Assembly (NCBI GenBank): GCA_003021175.1
Contig: PXQV01000014.1
Span: 62,001-126,000 of the forward strand
DNA from: Halobacteriales archaeon QH_7_66_36
GTDB taxonomy: Archaea > Halobacteriota > Halobacteria > Halobacteriales > Haloarculaceae
DNA length: 64,000 nt
Direction of reading: 5' to 3'
Shown here: positions 33,197-41,323 of the stretch, piece by piece
Numbering within the stretch: position 1 is the first letter of the stretch
Layout of the letters: every line of letters begins with the position of its first letter
Position numbers and translations under genes: made by a program
The notes under the pieces: model-generated
What the model saw: the letters and a program-made list of their open reading frames with translations, nothing else
Told to the model about the DNA's origin: nothing
Database searches by the model: none

Positions 33197-34252
33197 CTAC
33201 CGCTGCTCTTCGATCCGGTCGCGGATGGGCGCGATCACCTCTTCCGCGACGGCGTACGGGTCGGTCTCCTTCGCGACGACGGCGTCGACGTAGGCGTCGA
33301 GCCCGCCGCGTGTGTCGACCTCCGTCCGTACGAGGTCGGCGGCTTCCTCGCGCAGCAGTCGCCGTATCTCCTCGGCGTACCGTTCGCGCCGGCGCGACTC
33401 CAACTCGCCCGACGACGCCAGCCACTCGCGGTGGTCGTGCAGCGTGCCGAGGAACTCCTCGACCCCGTCGCCGCGCTTCGCGACCGTCTCGACGATGGGG
33501 GGCGTCCACCCGTCGTCCTCGTCGTCGACGCCGCCCGTCGGGTCGTCGTCCGGCCCGGCGTCGGCCCCGTGGTGGCCGGCCGTCCCGGCGAGCGGCGAGG
33601 CGTCCCGCATGTGAACCATCTCCTTCAGTTCCTTCACCGTGCGGTCCGCCCCGTCGAGGTCGGCCTTGTTGACGACGAACACGTCGGCGATTTCGAGGAT
33701 GCCGGCCTTCAGCATCTGCACGTCGTCACCCGAGGAGGGCGGGACGAGCACGGCCACGGTGTCGGCCGTACCGACGATATCCACCTCGTTTTGGCCCGCG
33801 CCGACCGTCTCGATGATGATCCGGTCCTTGCCGAAGGCGTCGAGCGCCTTCACGGCGTCCGTCGTCGCCGTCGAGAGCCCACCGAGCGTACCCCGGGCGG
33901 ACATCGACCGGAAGAACACGTCCATGTCGCCGACGTTCGAGGCCATCCGGATGCGGTCGCCGAGCACCGCCCCACCAGAGAACGGCGAGGAGGGGTCGAT
34001 GGCGATGACGCCGACCGTCTCGCCGCGCTCGCGGTACGTCTCCGCCATCTTGTCCACGAGCGTCGACTTGCCGGCCCCGGGTGAGCCGGTGACGCCGACG
34101 ATGGTCGCGTTACCGGTGTGTTCGTGGAGTTCGCTCACCAACTCGCGGTAGCCGGGCGCGCGGTTCTCGATCTTGGAGATGACGCGGGCGAGCGCCCGGT
34201 GTTTGCCGGCGAGCAGGTCGTCGATGAGGGCTGCCGTCTCCGCCCGACTCAT
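33197..34252 (-). CDS. meaB: MeaB-type GTPase, methylmalonyl-CoA mutase chaperone
   Basis: 351 residues. Motifs of MeaB/ArgK GTPases: Walker A GVTGSPGAGKSTLVD near residue 55, IAIDPSSPFSGGAVLGDRIRM, MSARGTLGGLSTAT, IIIETVGAGQNEVDIVGTADTV and NKADLDGADR. It protects and reloads the B12 cofactor of methylmalonyl-CoA mutase using GTP. An acidic insertion of about 25 residues near 225 (GADAGPDDDPTGG and on) is a halophilic addition. ATG 34252 overlaps the end of the B12-subunit gene, so translation is coupled. Confidence 0.93.
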   Translation of the reverse strand: MSRAETAALIDDLLAGKHRALARVISKIENRAPGYRELVSELHEHTGNATIVGVTGSPGAGKSTLVDKMAETYRERGETVGVIAIDPSSPFSGGAVLGDRIRMASNVGDMDVFFRSMSARGTLGGLSTATTDAVKALDAFGKDRIIIETVGAGQNEVDIVGTADTVAVLVPPSSGDDVQMLKAGILEIADVFVVNKADLDGADRTVKELKEMVHMRDASPLAGTAGHHGADAGPDDDPTGGVDDEDDGWTPPIVETVAKRGDGVEEFLGTLHDHREWLASSGELESRRRERYAEEIRRLLREEAADLVRTEVDTRGGLDAYVDAVVAKETDPYAVAEEVIAPIRDRIEEQR

Positions 34253-34668
34253 CGCTCCGGCGCATTCTCGCGGACGAACTCGATAGTCTCCTCCATCGAC
34301 GCGCCGGGCCCGAAGATGCCGCCGACGCCCATCTCCTTGAGTCCCTCGCGGTCCTCGTCGGGGATGATGCCGCCGAGGAGGATGAGCGTGTCCTCGAACG
34401 CGTCGTACTGCTCCAGTCCCTCGACTATCTTCGGGACGAGCGTGTTGTGCGCTCCCGAGAGAATGGAGATGCCGAGCACGTCCACGTCCTCCTGCACCGC
34501 CGCCTGCACGATCTCGTCGGGCGATTTGTGTAGCCCGGAGTAGATCACCTCGAAGCCGGCGTCACGGAAGGCGCGGGCGATGACGTGAGCGCCGCGGTCG
34601 TGGCCGTCCAACCCGACCTTCGCCACCAGACACCGAACGGTTCGTTCCTCGGGATCCTGCGTGCTCAT
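34249..34668 (-). CDS. Methylmalonyl-CoA mutase, B12-binding subunit
   Basis: 139 residues, a stand-alone cobalamin-binding domain. The B12 signature DxHxxG is DGHDRG in KVGLDGHDRGAHVIARAF, followed by ISILSGAHNTLVPKI and GGIIPDEDREGLKEMGVGGIFGPG. It combines with a separately encoded large subunit to convert methylmalonyl-CoA to succinyl-CoA; that gene is not in the window. It is the first gene of a two-gene unit with meaB. Confidence 0.93.
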   Translation of the reverse strand: MSTQDPEERTVRCLVAKVGLDGHDRGAHVIARAFRDAGFEVIYSGLHKSPDEIVQAAVQEDVDVLGISILSGAHNTLVPKIVEGLEQYDAFEDTLILLGGIIPDEDREGLKEMGVGGIFGPGASMEETIEFVRENAPER

Positions 34669-34726
34669 ACTCCCACGTGCGGACTACCGTGGTTTCACAG
34701 TTACGGAGATTTCGGTGTTCAGTCTA

Positions 34727-34742
34727 CTTGCACCGATGCAAG
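34727..34742. promoter_or_regulatory. Perfect palindrome, possible operator
   Basis: CTTGCA-CCGA-TGCAAG, six-base arms with a four-base spacer, 46-61 nt before the ATG at 34788 in the divergent region between the B12-subunit gene and the DUF420 gene. It could bind a dimeric regulator acting on one or both genes. No cognate regulator is identified. Confidence 0.4.
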
Positions 34743-34787
34743 CGCAGTTTCACTCGACGCCACAGTGGACTGATCCGTGAGGGCCGT

Positions 34788-35432
34788 ATGTCCGAAAGCG
34801 GAACGGCTACCAGTCGTGCCGCCCAACCGACGGGCATGGCAACTGCGGACGCGCCGGGCGTCGCGAAGCGACATCCGCGGGTCGTCGCCGCGGTGCTCAC
34901 CGTCGTCGGCTACGCGCTCGTGCTCGGCACGCTGTATCTGGGGCTACCGGTGTATCCGACCATCTCGGAGGCGACGGTCAATCTGCTTGCCGACGCCATC
35001 GCCGTCGTCAACAGCCTCACCGTCGTCTGTCTGGTCGCCGGCTGGTACTACATCCGTCGGGGCGACGTACGGAAGCACCGCGCGCTGATGCTGTCGGCGT
35101 TCCTGCTCATCCTCGCGTTCCTCGTCATGTACCTGTTCAAGACGGGCGGCGGCGGTCGCAAGGAGTTCGTCGGACCCGACACGGCGGCGCTGCTCTACTT
35201 CGCCATGCTCGCGATCCACATTCTCCTCTCGATGGTCTCCGTCCCGCTCGTCCTGTACAACGTCACAATCGGTCTCACACACGCGAGGGAAGAGGTCGCA
35301 CAGACGGCCCACCGGCGCGTCGGCCGCGTCACGGTCGTCGTCTGGTCGGTGTCGCTCACGCTTGGCGTGCTCGCGTACGTCCTGCTCAACCACGTGTACG
35401 GCTACGAGTTCGTCCGCGTGTCGGGCTTCTAG
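34788..35432 (+). CDS. DUF420 membrane protein, cox-assembly region
   Basis: 214 residues from ATG 34788; ATG 34836 is an alternative. Five to six membrane helices: VVAAVLTVVGYALVLGTLYLG, NLLADAIAVVNSLTVVCLVAG, ALMLSAFLLILAFLVMYLF, LLYFAMLAIHILLSMVSVPLVLYN, and VVVWSVSLTLGVLAYVLLNHVYG. The order of RKHRALMLSAF and conserved histidines matches the DUF420 family, found next to cytochrome oxidase biogenesis genes in many prokaryotes (related to CtaM/YozB). A role in heme-copper oxidase assembly is inferred. Its end overlaps the next convergent gene by 4 nt. Confidence 0.85.
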   Translation: MSESGTATSRAAQPTGMATADAPGVAKRHPRVVAAVLTVVGYALVLGTLYLGLPVYPTISEATVNLLADAIAVVNSLTVVCLVAGWYYIRRGDVRKHRALMLSAFLLILAFLVMYLFKTGGGGRKEFVGPDTAALLYFAMLAIHILLSMVSVPLVLYNVTIGLTHAREEVAQTAHRRVGRVTVVVWSVSLTLGVLAYVLLNHVYGYEFVRVSGF

Positions 35433-35782
35433 CCGAGGTGGTCGGCGAGCGCCGTCGCCCCGTCCGGTTCGGCCCAGCGCTGGTCCGTCGCCTCGACCCA
35501 CTCGCGGAGCGCGTCGCTCGCGGCCTCGACCTGTTCCTGTATCTCGTCGCCGACCGGTTCACTCGATACGCGAACCCACCCGTCGTCGAAGTCGTAGCCG
35601 ACGCCGACGACGCGGCCGTCGTCGCCGGGCGTGACGAGCACCGTCGCCGGGACGAGCTTCGCCTCGCTCCCCTCGAAGTCGAACACGCCGGCCGGGAAGA
35701 CGGCCCGGAACCGCCCGCTCTCGTTTAGCTCGCGGAGCTCTCCGAGTTCGAACGGCCGGTCCGGCAGCGACGAGAGTTGCAT
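35429..35782 (-). CDS. Hypothetical haloarchaeal protein, 117 aa
   Basis: 117 residues, acidic and soluble. It begins MQLSSLPDRPFELGELREL and contains a beta-rich core (RFRAVFPAGVFDFEGSEAKLVPATVLVTP, RVVGVGYDFDDGWVRVSSEP) and a C-terminal helix (EIQEQVEAASDALREWVEAT). No motif is recognised. It lies between the DUF420 gene (convergent overlap) and the ABC-2 permease gene upstream on the same strand. Confidence 0.72.
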   Translation of the reverse strand: MQLSSLPDRPFELGELRELNESGRFRAVFPAGVFDFEGSEAKLVPATVLVTPGDDGRVVGVGYDFDDGWVRVSSEPVGDEIQEQVEAASDALREWVEATDQRWAEPDGATALADHLG

Positions 35783-35815
35783 ACGGGAACTGTGAGACCG
35801 TACCGGGAAAGCGTT

Positions 35816-36595
35816 TCAGTCCGTTCGCGGCAGCGCGGCCGCACCCGCGAGGAAGAAGCCGACCGCGAGCGCCGCGAGTACGAGCAGATTCCCCTCGGCA
35901 GGCGCTACCCCGCCCGGCACCCGCCCGGTCGCGAGCGTCTCGACCGGCCGGTATGTGGCCGCGCGGACGCCCCGCGAGAAGTACGTCAGCGGCGACAGCC
36001 ACAGCGGGAGCCAGTCGGGCAACAGCGACGGCGGCACGAACGTCTCCGAGAGGAACAGCAGCGGGAGCGCGACGCCGTTTGAGGCGGCGACGACGCCGTC
36101 CTGCGAGTCTGCGACCCGACCCAGCACGGCCCCGAGGCCACAGAACAGCGCGACCCCGAAGCCGACGTACGGGACGAGCAGCAGCGACGGAGCGACGGAC
36201 GCACCGGCGACCGCGACAGCGAGCAGGAGGATGCCGGCGGCGGCGACGCCGATGATAGCAACGTTGACGAGCGTCTGTCCGAGCAGCCACTCCCACCGAC
36301 GGAGCGGCGTCGTCGCCAGCTTCTCGAACCGACTGCCGGCGCGGTGGCGGGCCACCTCGCTGCCGACGCGTGACAGCGGCGTGAACAGCACGACGACGGC
36401 CAGATAGCCGGAGACGTAGTAGCCCGGCGGCTCCGTGAACAGCCCCCCCGAGCCACCCGTCGTCTGGATCAGCGCGCCGAAGATGAGGATGATGATGGCG
36501 GGGAAGAAGAACGTGAAGAACACCGCCGTCCGCCGGCGGAGAAACGCCTTTCCCGACGCGACCGCCTCCGACCGGATGCGTCGGAGTCGGCTCAC
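35816..36595 (-). CDS. ABC-2 type transporter permease
   Basis: 259 residues with six membrane helices (AVFFTFFFPAIIILIFGALI, YYVSGYLAVVVLFTPL, LLGQTLVNVAIIGVAAAGILLLAVAVA, LLLVPYVGFGVALFCGLGAVLG, VAASNGVALPLLFLSETFVP, LLVLAALAVGFFLAGAA). The segment ARHRAGSRFEKLATTPLRRWEWLLG is the usual coupling helix of ABC-2 exporters. It pairs with the ATP-binding protein at 36644. In other haloarchaea such a pair lies beside heme-copper oxidase genes, so export of a heme or copper-related substrate is possible but unproven. Confidence 0.87.
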   Translation of the reverse strand: MSRLRRIRSEAVASGKAFLRRRTAVFFTFFFPAIIILIFGALIQTTGGSGGLFTEPPGYYVSGYLAVVVLFTPLSRVGSEVARHRAGSRFEKLATTPLRRWEWLLGQTLVNVAIIGVAAAGILLLAVAVAGASVAPSLLLVPYVGFGVALFCGLGAVLGRVADSQDGVVAASNGVALPLLFLSETFVPPSLLPDWLPLWLSPLTYFSRGVRAATYRPVETLATGRVPGGVAPAEGNLLVLAALAVGFFLAGAAALPRTD

Positions 36596-36643
36596 GGCGA
36601 CCCCCTCCGCGTCGTGGTCGGGAGCCGAGCGCGCCCACTCGTG

Positions 36644-37525
36644 TTATGCATCGCCCACCTCTCGCGGTTCGCCGCTCGCGCCGACCGCCTGCCCGGTCAA
36701 CTGGAGATACACCTCTTCGAGGTCCGGTTGGCGCCACAGCAGCCCCTCGTAGTCGACGCCGGCGTCCGCGAGCGCCGACGCGACCCGTCCCACGTCCTCG
36801 GGCGCGACGTCGTCGACGACGAGACGCCGCTCGTCCGGGACGAACGCGTAGCCCGCTCCCGCGAGCGCGTCACGCGCCGCGGCCTCGTCGTCGGCCCGCA
36901 CTTCGACGCGTGGCGCGCCCCCGTGTGCGGAAACGAGGTCGGCGGGCGGCCCCTCCGCGACGAGTTGCCCGCCGGCGAGCAGTCCCACCCGGTCACAGAG
37001 CCGTTCTGCCTCCTCCATGTAGTGGGTCGTGACGACGACGGTCGCGCCGGCGTCGGCCAGCGCGTCGACGAGTCGCCACACGGCGCGGCGGCCCTGCGGG
37101 TCGATACCGGTCGTCGGCTCGTCGAGAAACAGCACGTCCGGGTCGTTCACGAGCGCGGTGGCGAGACAGGCGCGTCGCTTCTGCCCGCCCGACAGCGCCT
37201 CGTAGACGGTGTCGGCGCTGTCCGCGAGCCCCACATCGTCGAGCACCGACGCAACGCTTCGAGCCGAGTCGTACAGGCCGCCGTAGTAGGCGACGAGTTC
37301 GCGCGCCGTCAGCCGCTCCGGTGGGCCGAACTCCTGTGGCAGCAGACCGACTCGCTGTGGGTCGGCTGCCGCCGGCCGCTCGCCGAGCAGTTCCAGTTCG
37401 CCGTCGGCGTCGGTCGTTCCGGTGAGCGCGCGGACGAGCGTCGTCTTGCCGGCGCCGTTCGGCCCGATGAGGCCGTACCCCTCCCCCGGCCGTACCGACA
37501 GCGACACGCCGTCGAGCGCGACCAC
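36644..37525 (-). CDS. ABC-2 transporter ATP-binding protein, N-terminus clipped
   Basis: 293 residues from the only available start, GTG 37525. Walker A GPNGAGKTT is intact near residue 22, signature LSGGQKRRACLA, Walker B LFLDEPTTGIDP, switch TTHYMEE, then a DUF4162-like C-terminal domain. The protein starts at VALDGVSLSV, so the usual first beta strand and the A-loop tyrosine are missing. Upstream codons still read AYGDV in frame but are preceded by a stop, which indicates a deletion joining this gene to the Rdx gene. Activity may be reduced or lost. It normally pairs with the permease that follows. Confidence 0.78.
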   Translation of the reverse strand: MVALDGVSLSVRPGEGYGLIGPNGAGKTTLVRALTGTTDADGELELLGERPAAADPQRVGLLPQEFGPPERLTARELVAYYGGLYDSARSVASVLDDVGLADSADTVYEALSGGQKRRACLATALVNDPDVLFLDEPTTGIDPQGRRAVWRLVDALADAGATVVVTTHYMEEAERLCDRVGLLAGGQLVAEGPPADLVSAHGGAPRVEVRADDEAAARDALAGAGYAFVPDERRLVVDDVAPEDVGRVASALADAGVDYEGLLWRQPDLEEVYLQLTGQAVGASGEPREVGDA

Positions 37526-37740
37526 GTCGCCGTAGGCACCTCGTCAACGTCGTACTCGTCGTCGGCCTTGTCCCAGACGGGGTCGCCGTCGACACGGACT
37601 CGGAAGACGCCGCCGTCACCGGTCACGAGCGCGGCGCTGTCCACCGACTGCCCGAAGTTCTCCAGTACCCCGCGCTGGAGGTCGAGGGCACGGTCGAGAA
37701 AGCCACACGGGACGCAGTACTCGATTTCGACATCGCTCAT
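37309..37740 (-). CDS. Rdx (SelW/SelT/SelH)-family protein with lost stop codon
   Basis: The genuine part is about 70 residues from ATG 37740: MSDVEIEYCVPCGFLDRALDL, with the CxxC redox motif at residues 9-12, and GGVFRVRVDGDPVWDKADDEYDVDEV. Normal family members end about ten residues later. Here the frame runs on into the ABC gene, giving an arginine/serine-rich tail that is a shadow of the ABC sequence. The original 3' end and the ABC start seem to have been removed together. The fold binds no selenium here; the residue is cysteine. Confidence 0.72.
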   Translation of the reverse strand: MSDVEIEYCVPCGFLDRALDLQRGVLENFGQSVDSAALVTGDGGVFRVRVDGDPVWDKADDEYDVDEVPTATWSRSTACRCRYGRGRGTASSGRTAPARRRSSARSPERPTPTANWNCSASGRRQPTHSESVCCHRSSAHRSG

Positions 37741-37768
37741 GCCCGCTGCTGTGAGCGCCTCCCTCAAC

Positions 37769-38467
37769 CTATCTCCGGTTTAGCGCCGCCCGGAGTCGCG
37801 CGAGGTCACCCACGTCGGGCCGCCACCGCAACAGCGCGACGGTGGCGACGAAGACGACCGTCGAGAGCTCGTATGCCCCCTGTCCGACCGAGGCGGCGAA
37901 CGTCGCGCCGCCGGTGACGCCCGACACGACGGCGGCGATAACCGGGAACGTACACGAGACACACGAGAACAAGCCGACGACGCCCGCCGCGGCGGAGCCA
38001 GCCATGTCGACGGCGGTGAGATACACCAGTCCGGCGAGGGTGAGATAGCCGACCGCCTGATACGGGACGAGGTTCACGACGACGCGCTCGCCGCTGTACA
38101 ACAGGGCGGGGCCGAACCCCGGCGGCACCTGATACGTGACGACACGGAACCCGGTCGCGAGGTCACCGATGCCCGGCGCGACGAGGCCGCCGGCCCACGC
38201 GAGCACGAGGAAGTAGCCGACGGCGACGACCGTGCCCGCGGCGCGGCGTCGGAGCGGTACGTCGGGAAGCGACGAGTTCCGGTACACCCACCACGAGACG
38301 TTGAGCCACACCCACGGGACGGCGACGAGCACGAGGAACTCAAGGGAACTCGGGAAGCCGGTAACGACGCCGAAGTACAGCAGCACGACGAGCAGTTCGG
38401 CGTTCACGACCGCCGCCCAGTAGACGGCGGTTTCGCGGTCAGGGAGACGGGCGTAGCGTATGCTCAT
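37769..38467 (-). CDS. Multi-helix membrane protein of the cox-assembly cluster
   Basis: 232 residues with about seven helices (AAVVNAELLVVLLYFGVVT, LEFLVLVAVPWVWLNVSWWVY, AAGTVVAVGYFLVLAWAGGLV, VPYQAVGYLTLAGLVYLTAVD). One helix has the cysteine pair LFSCVSCTFPVIAAV, a possible metal or redox site. The ATG at 38467 overlaps the stop of ctaB. It is a haloarchaeal family found beside heme synthesis genes for oxidase; copper handling is conceivable but not shown. Confidence 0.75.
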   Translation of the reverse strand: MSIRYARLPDRETAVYWAAVVNAELLVVLLYFGVVTGFPSSLEFLVLVAVPWVWLNVSWWVYRNSSLPDVPLRRRAAGTVVAVGYFLVLAWAGGLVAPGIGDLATGFRVVTYQVPPGFGPALLYSGERVVVNLVPYQAVGYLTLAGLVYLTAVDMAGSAAAGVVGLFSCVSCTFPVIAAVVSGVTGGATFAASVGQGAYELSTVVFVATVALLRWRPDVGDLARLRAALNRR

Positions 38468-39828
38468 ACGGCCAGCGAGTCGACGACGACCGCGAGGAGC
38501 AGTGCGCCGAGGTAGGCGTTCGAGGCGTGGAAGGCGCGGAGCGCGGCCCCTTCCGTCCGCTCGCGGTGGAGGTGGACGACCGCTCCGAGGAAGGCTGCGC
38601 CGAACAGCACCGTCGTCGCGGCGTAGACGACGCCAAGGCCGGTGATAGCGGCGAGGCCGCCCGCGGCCGCGAGCGTCGCGGCCAGATACCAGAGGATGTG
38701 TTTCCGCGTGACGGTTTCACCGCGCACGACGGGGAGCATCGGGAAGCCGCCGCGCGCGTAGTCGTCCCGGTACGCGAGCGCGAGATTGTAGAAGTGCGCC
38801 GGCGTCCACAGGAAGATGACGGCCGCGAGCACGACGCCCGGGAGGCCGACGCGACCGGTGACCGCCGCCCAGCCGATGAGCGCGGGGAGCGCGCCCGCCG
38901 CACCGCCGACGACCGTGTTCTGGACCGTGTTCGGCTTCAGGATGAGCGTGTACACGATGGAGTAGAACACGATGGCGACGAAGCCGAGCGCCGCCGCGAG
39001 CGCGTTCAGCTGTAGGAACGCCACGAGCGACAGCGCCGCGAGGACGAACCCGAACGCGACGGCGTTGCGCACGGGGACGAGCTCGGTCGCCAGCGGCCGG
39101 TCGCTCGTTCGCTTCATCCGGCGGTCGATGTCGCGTTCGAGGACGTGATTGAACGTGCCCGACGCGCCGATGGCGAGCACGCCGCCACCGAGGGTGTACA
39201 CGACCGTCTCGACCGCGAGACCGGAGCCAGCGGCCAGCGCCATCGCCGCGGCCGCGACCAGCGCGAGCAGCCACATCAGCCGCGGCTTCATCAGCCGGAA
39301 GTAGGCGGCGAGCGTCGTCGTCACCCGGTCGAGCGTCGAGTCGAACGTGACGGTCGGCTCCGTCGGCTCGGAGAGGTCGGGCGACGGCCGCTCGACCGGC
39401 CGGTCGTCGGTGCCCGTCTCGGTCTCTAACTGCCACGCGAGCGCGAGCGTCAGCGCACCGAAGATGCCTATCGCAACAGCGAGGTGGAGGCCCGGTGTGA
39501 TGCCGGTCGCACCGAGCGTGGCGACGAGCGCGCCCATCCCGATCTGTACCGGGTAGAGCGCGAGCGCGACGAGGAGGGCGACTCGGACGCGTGTGTTGGC
39601 CGACGACCAGCCGACGAGGGCGGTCGCGACAAGGAGTAGGCCGACGAGAGCCGCGGCCGCGCGGTGGCCGAGCGCGACGACGGCTCCCGGGGAGTCCGGC
39701 GGACACAGCGGCCACGAGGAGCAGGCCGCGGCGGCGTCCGCGATGGCCGCTGTCGCCCCCGCGACGACGAGGAGATAGACGCCGACGACTGCCCCTGCGA
39801 GCAGCGTCGTGAACTTCGGCCGGTCCAT
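38464..39828 (-). CDS. ctaB: CtaA-like/CtaB fusion, heme o synthase (protoheme farnesyltransferase)
   Basis: 454 residues. Residues 1-135 have four helices of the CtaA/Cox15 half (FTTLLAGAVVGVYLLVVAGAT, LCPPDSPGAVVALGHRAAAAL, LHLAVAIGIFGALTLALAW), with conserved histidines and a cysteine pair that is plausible for heme A synthase. An acidic linker follows, then a full UbiA-type heme o synthase (YFRLMKPRLMWLLAL, GTFNHVLERDIDRRMKRTSDRPLA, LKPNTVQNTVVGGAAGALPALIGWAA, FLWTPAHFYNLALAY). It converts heme b to heme o and may also oxidise it to heme a. The stop overlaps the next gene. Confidence 0.88.
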   Translation of the reverse strand: MDRPKFTTLLAGAVVGVYLLVVAGATAAIADAAAACSSWPLCPPDSPGAVVALGHRAAAALVGLLLVATALVGWSSANTRVRVALLVALALYPVQIGMGALVATLGATGITPGLHLAVAIGIFGALTLALAWQLETETGTDDRPVERPSPDLSEPTEPTVTFDSTLDRVTTTLAAYFRLMKPRLMWLLALVAAAAMALAAGSGLAVETVVYTLGGGVLAIGASGTFNHVLERDIDRRMKRTSDRPLATELVPVRNAVAFGFVLAALSLVAFLQLNALAAALGFVAIVFYSIVYTLILKPNTVQNTVVGGAAGALPALIGWAAVTGRVGLPGVVLAAVIFLWTPAHFYNLALAYRDDYARGGFPMLPVVRGETVTRKHILWYLAATLAAAGGLAAITGLGVVYAATTVLFGAAFLGAVVHLHRERTEGAALRAFHASNAYLGALLLAVVVDSLAV

Positions 39829-39904
39829 TGTGTGATGGTTGTCGCGCCCGCACTTAGGCTCCGCGCTTCTCGGGGCCAGCGCACCGACGTACCGGCATCG
39901 CGGG

Positions 39905-39909
39905 GTTAA
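39905..39909 (+). promoter_or_regulatory. TATA-like box of coxB
   Basis: TTAAT at 39905-39909 lies 27 nt before the ATG at 39936 and actually overlaps an upstream in-frame ATG at 39909, so the shorter protein starting at 39936 is favoured. Confidence 0.45.
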
Positions 39910-39935
39910 TGTGGACTCACTCCCAAACGCGGCTC

Positions 39936-40745
39936 ATGAGACGCACGCGGATCACGACTGGCGTCGTCGCCGTGTTGGCGCTGCTCGCGCTGGCCGTCGA
40001 CCCGGTCGCGGCGCAGACCTCGATCAACGACGAACTCATCAGCGAACTCAACCTCGAGTTGCTCTACGTCGCCGTCGTCATCACGGTCATCGTCGAGGCC
40101 GTGCTGATCTACACCGTCGTCCGCTACAAGGGCAGCGACGAGCCGAAACCCACCCAAGAGAACCGCCGACTGGAGATCACGTGGACTGTCACCACAGCCA
40201 TCATCCTGCTGTTCGTCGGCGCGGCCGCCTATCAGGTGCTCGGCGTGCAGGCCATCGGCGGCGTCACCGCCGCGTCCAACCCGAACGGCGTCGACGCCGC
40301 GACGACCCACGACTTCCCCGGCGCTGTCGGGCCGCCACAGGACGAACAGGAGGAGACCGTCGAGGTGGAAGTGATCGCCCAGAAGTACTACTGGACGTAC
40401 AACTATCCGGAGCAGACGGTCGACGGTGAGGTCGTCTCGGCGACGAGCACCGCCGGTGAGCCGCTCGTCATCCCGAAGGACCGGCCGGTGTACTTCCACG
40501 TGGCGTCACTCGACTGGCTCCACGCGTTCCACGCCCCCGACCTCGGCCTGAAGCAGGACGCCTTCCCCGAGAAGTACAACACCATCAAGACGGTCGCCTA
40601 CGAGGAAGGCACCTATCAGCTCTACTGCGCTGAGTACTGTGGCGTCGGACACTCCGGCATGCTCGGGAAGGTGAAGGTCGTCTCCGGCGAGGAGTACGAA
40701 CAGTGGCTCGACGACAAGAAGTCCGAGATGGAGTCCTCGAACTGA
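39936..40745 (+). CDS. coxB: Cytochrome c oxidase subunit II
   Basis: 269 residues from ATG 39936. A signal-type N-terminus (RRTRITTGVVAVLALLALAV) ending VAAQ is followed by two membrane helices (LELLYVAVVITVIVEAVLIYTVV and ITWTVTTAIILLFVGAAAYQV). The C-terminal cupredoxin domain faces outside. CuA ligands are visible: HAFHAPDL supplies the first histidine, and CAEYCGVGHSGM supplies two cysteines, glutamate, histidine and methionine. It accepts electrons from a halocyanin or cytochrome. Insertions rich in Asp/Glu are halophilic. The neighbouring ctaB is divergent; coxC is downstream on the other strand. Confidence 0.94.
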   Translation: MRRTRITTGVVAVLALLALAVDPVAAQTSINDELISELNLELLYVAVVITVIVEAVLIYTVVRYKGSDEPKPTQENRRLEITWTVTTAIILLFVGAAAYQVLGVQAIGGVTAASNPNGVDAATTHDFPGAVGPPQDEQEETVEVEVIAQKYYWTYNYPEQTVDGEVVSATSTAGEPLVIPKDRPVYFHVASLDWLHAFHAPDLGLKQDAFPEKYNTIKTVAYEEGTYQLYCAEYCGVGHSGMLGKVKVVSGEEYEQWLDDKKSEMESSN

Positions 40746-40796
40746 ACGGAGCGCTTCTCGATTTCATAACCAGCGCGCCACAGAGCGTAATCGTGC

Positions 40797-41144
40797 TCAG
40801 GCGATTGGTTCGGCGACGAGGTACTTCTGCGTGAGTCGCGGGCTCTTCGAGCGCCCGTCGGTCTCGTAGGTGACGATTGCGTGCTCCGAGAGCACCCCAA
40901 GATCGCGGCTCACGTGGCCCTTGTCTCGGTTGAGGGCCCGAGCGAGCGCACGAACGGAGTCGTAGTCGTTCTCGCGCAGTTGGTCGATGATCTCACGCCG
41001 CTTCGGTGTGAGGACCTCTTCGGCCTGTTCGAGCGAGATGACTTGGACTTCCTCCATGCCGCCGCGGGCGAGAGCCCGGGCCATTTCGGCACGAAGGGCA
41101 GTACGGTCTCGGCCACTCCCGCTGTCGGTTGATTGAATTGCCAT
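40797..41144 (-). CDS. HTH DNA-binding protein, antitoxin-like
   Basis: 115 residues. The N-terminal helix carries QVISLEQAEEVLTPKRREIIDQL. A winged helix follows (DSVRALARALNRDKGHVSRDLGVLSEHAIVTYETDGRSKSPRLTQKYLV). This is the haloarchaeal HVO_A0114-like DNA-binding family, often paired with TumE-like toxins. It is divergent from the 41324 gene with a 179-bp gap containing TATA-like ATATAAAA (41182-41189, reverse). It probably regulates itself and the neighbour. Confidence 0.77.
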   Translation of the reverse strand: MAIQSTDSGSGRDRTALRAEMARALARGGMEEVQVISLEQAEEVLTPKRREIIDQLRENDYDSVRALARALNRDKGHVSRDLGVLSEHAIVTYETDGRSKSPRLTQKYLVAEPIA

Positions 41145-41291
41145 GCGTACTTCTTCTTACTGTTGCATACTGACCGCAACGATATAAAACTTCCTAAAAC
41201 GGTGAAAAAGAGCACCAACGAGCTTCTAAGCCGTGCTCAGAGTCATAAATCTCGGAAGCAGAACATTTAATCTCGTAGATCTATTATTCAT

Positions 41292-41310
41292 GGCGAGGAG
41301 ATACCTCGCC
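41292..41310. promoter_or_regulatory. Hairpin in the leader of the TumE-like gene
   Basis: GGCGAGG-AGATA-CCTCGCC, seven-base arms with a five-base loop, 14-32 nt before the ATG at 41324 and just after a TATA-like TTTAA (41266-41270). It could be an operator for the divergent HTH protein or an RNA structure in a short leader. Confidence 0.4.
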
Positions 41311-41323
41311 TCTCTCGGTCGAT

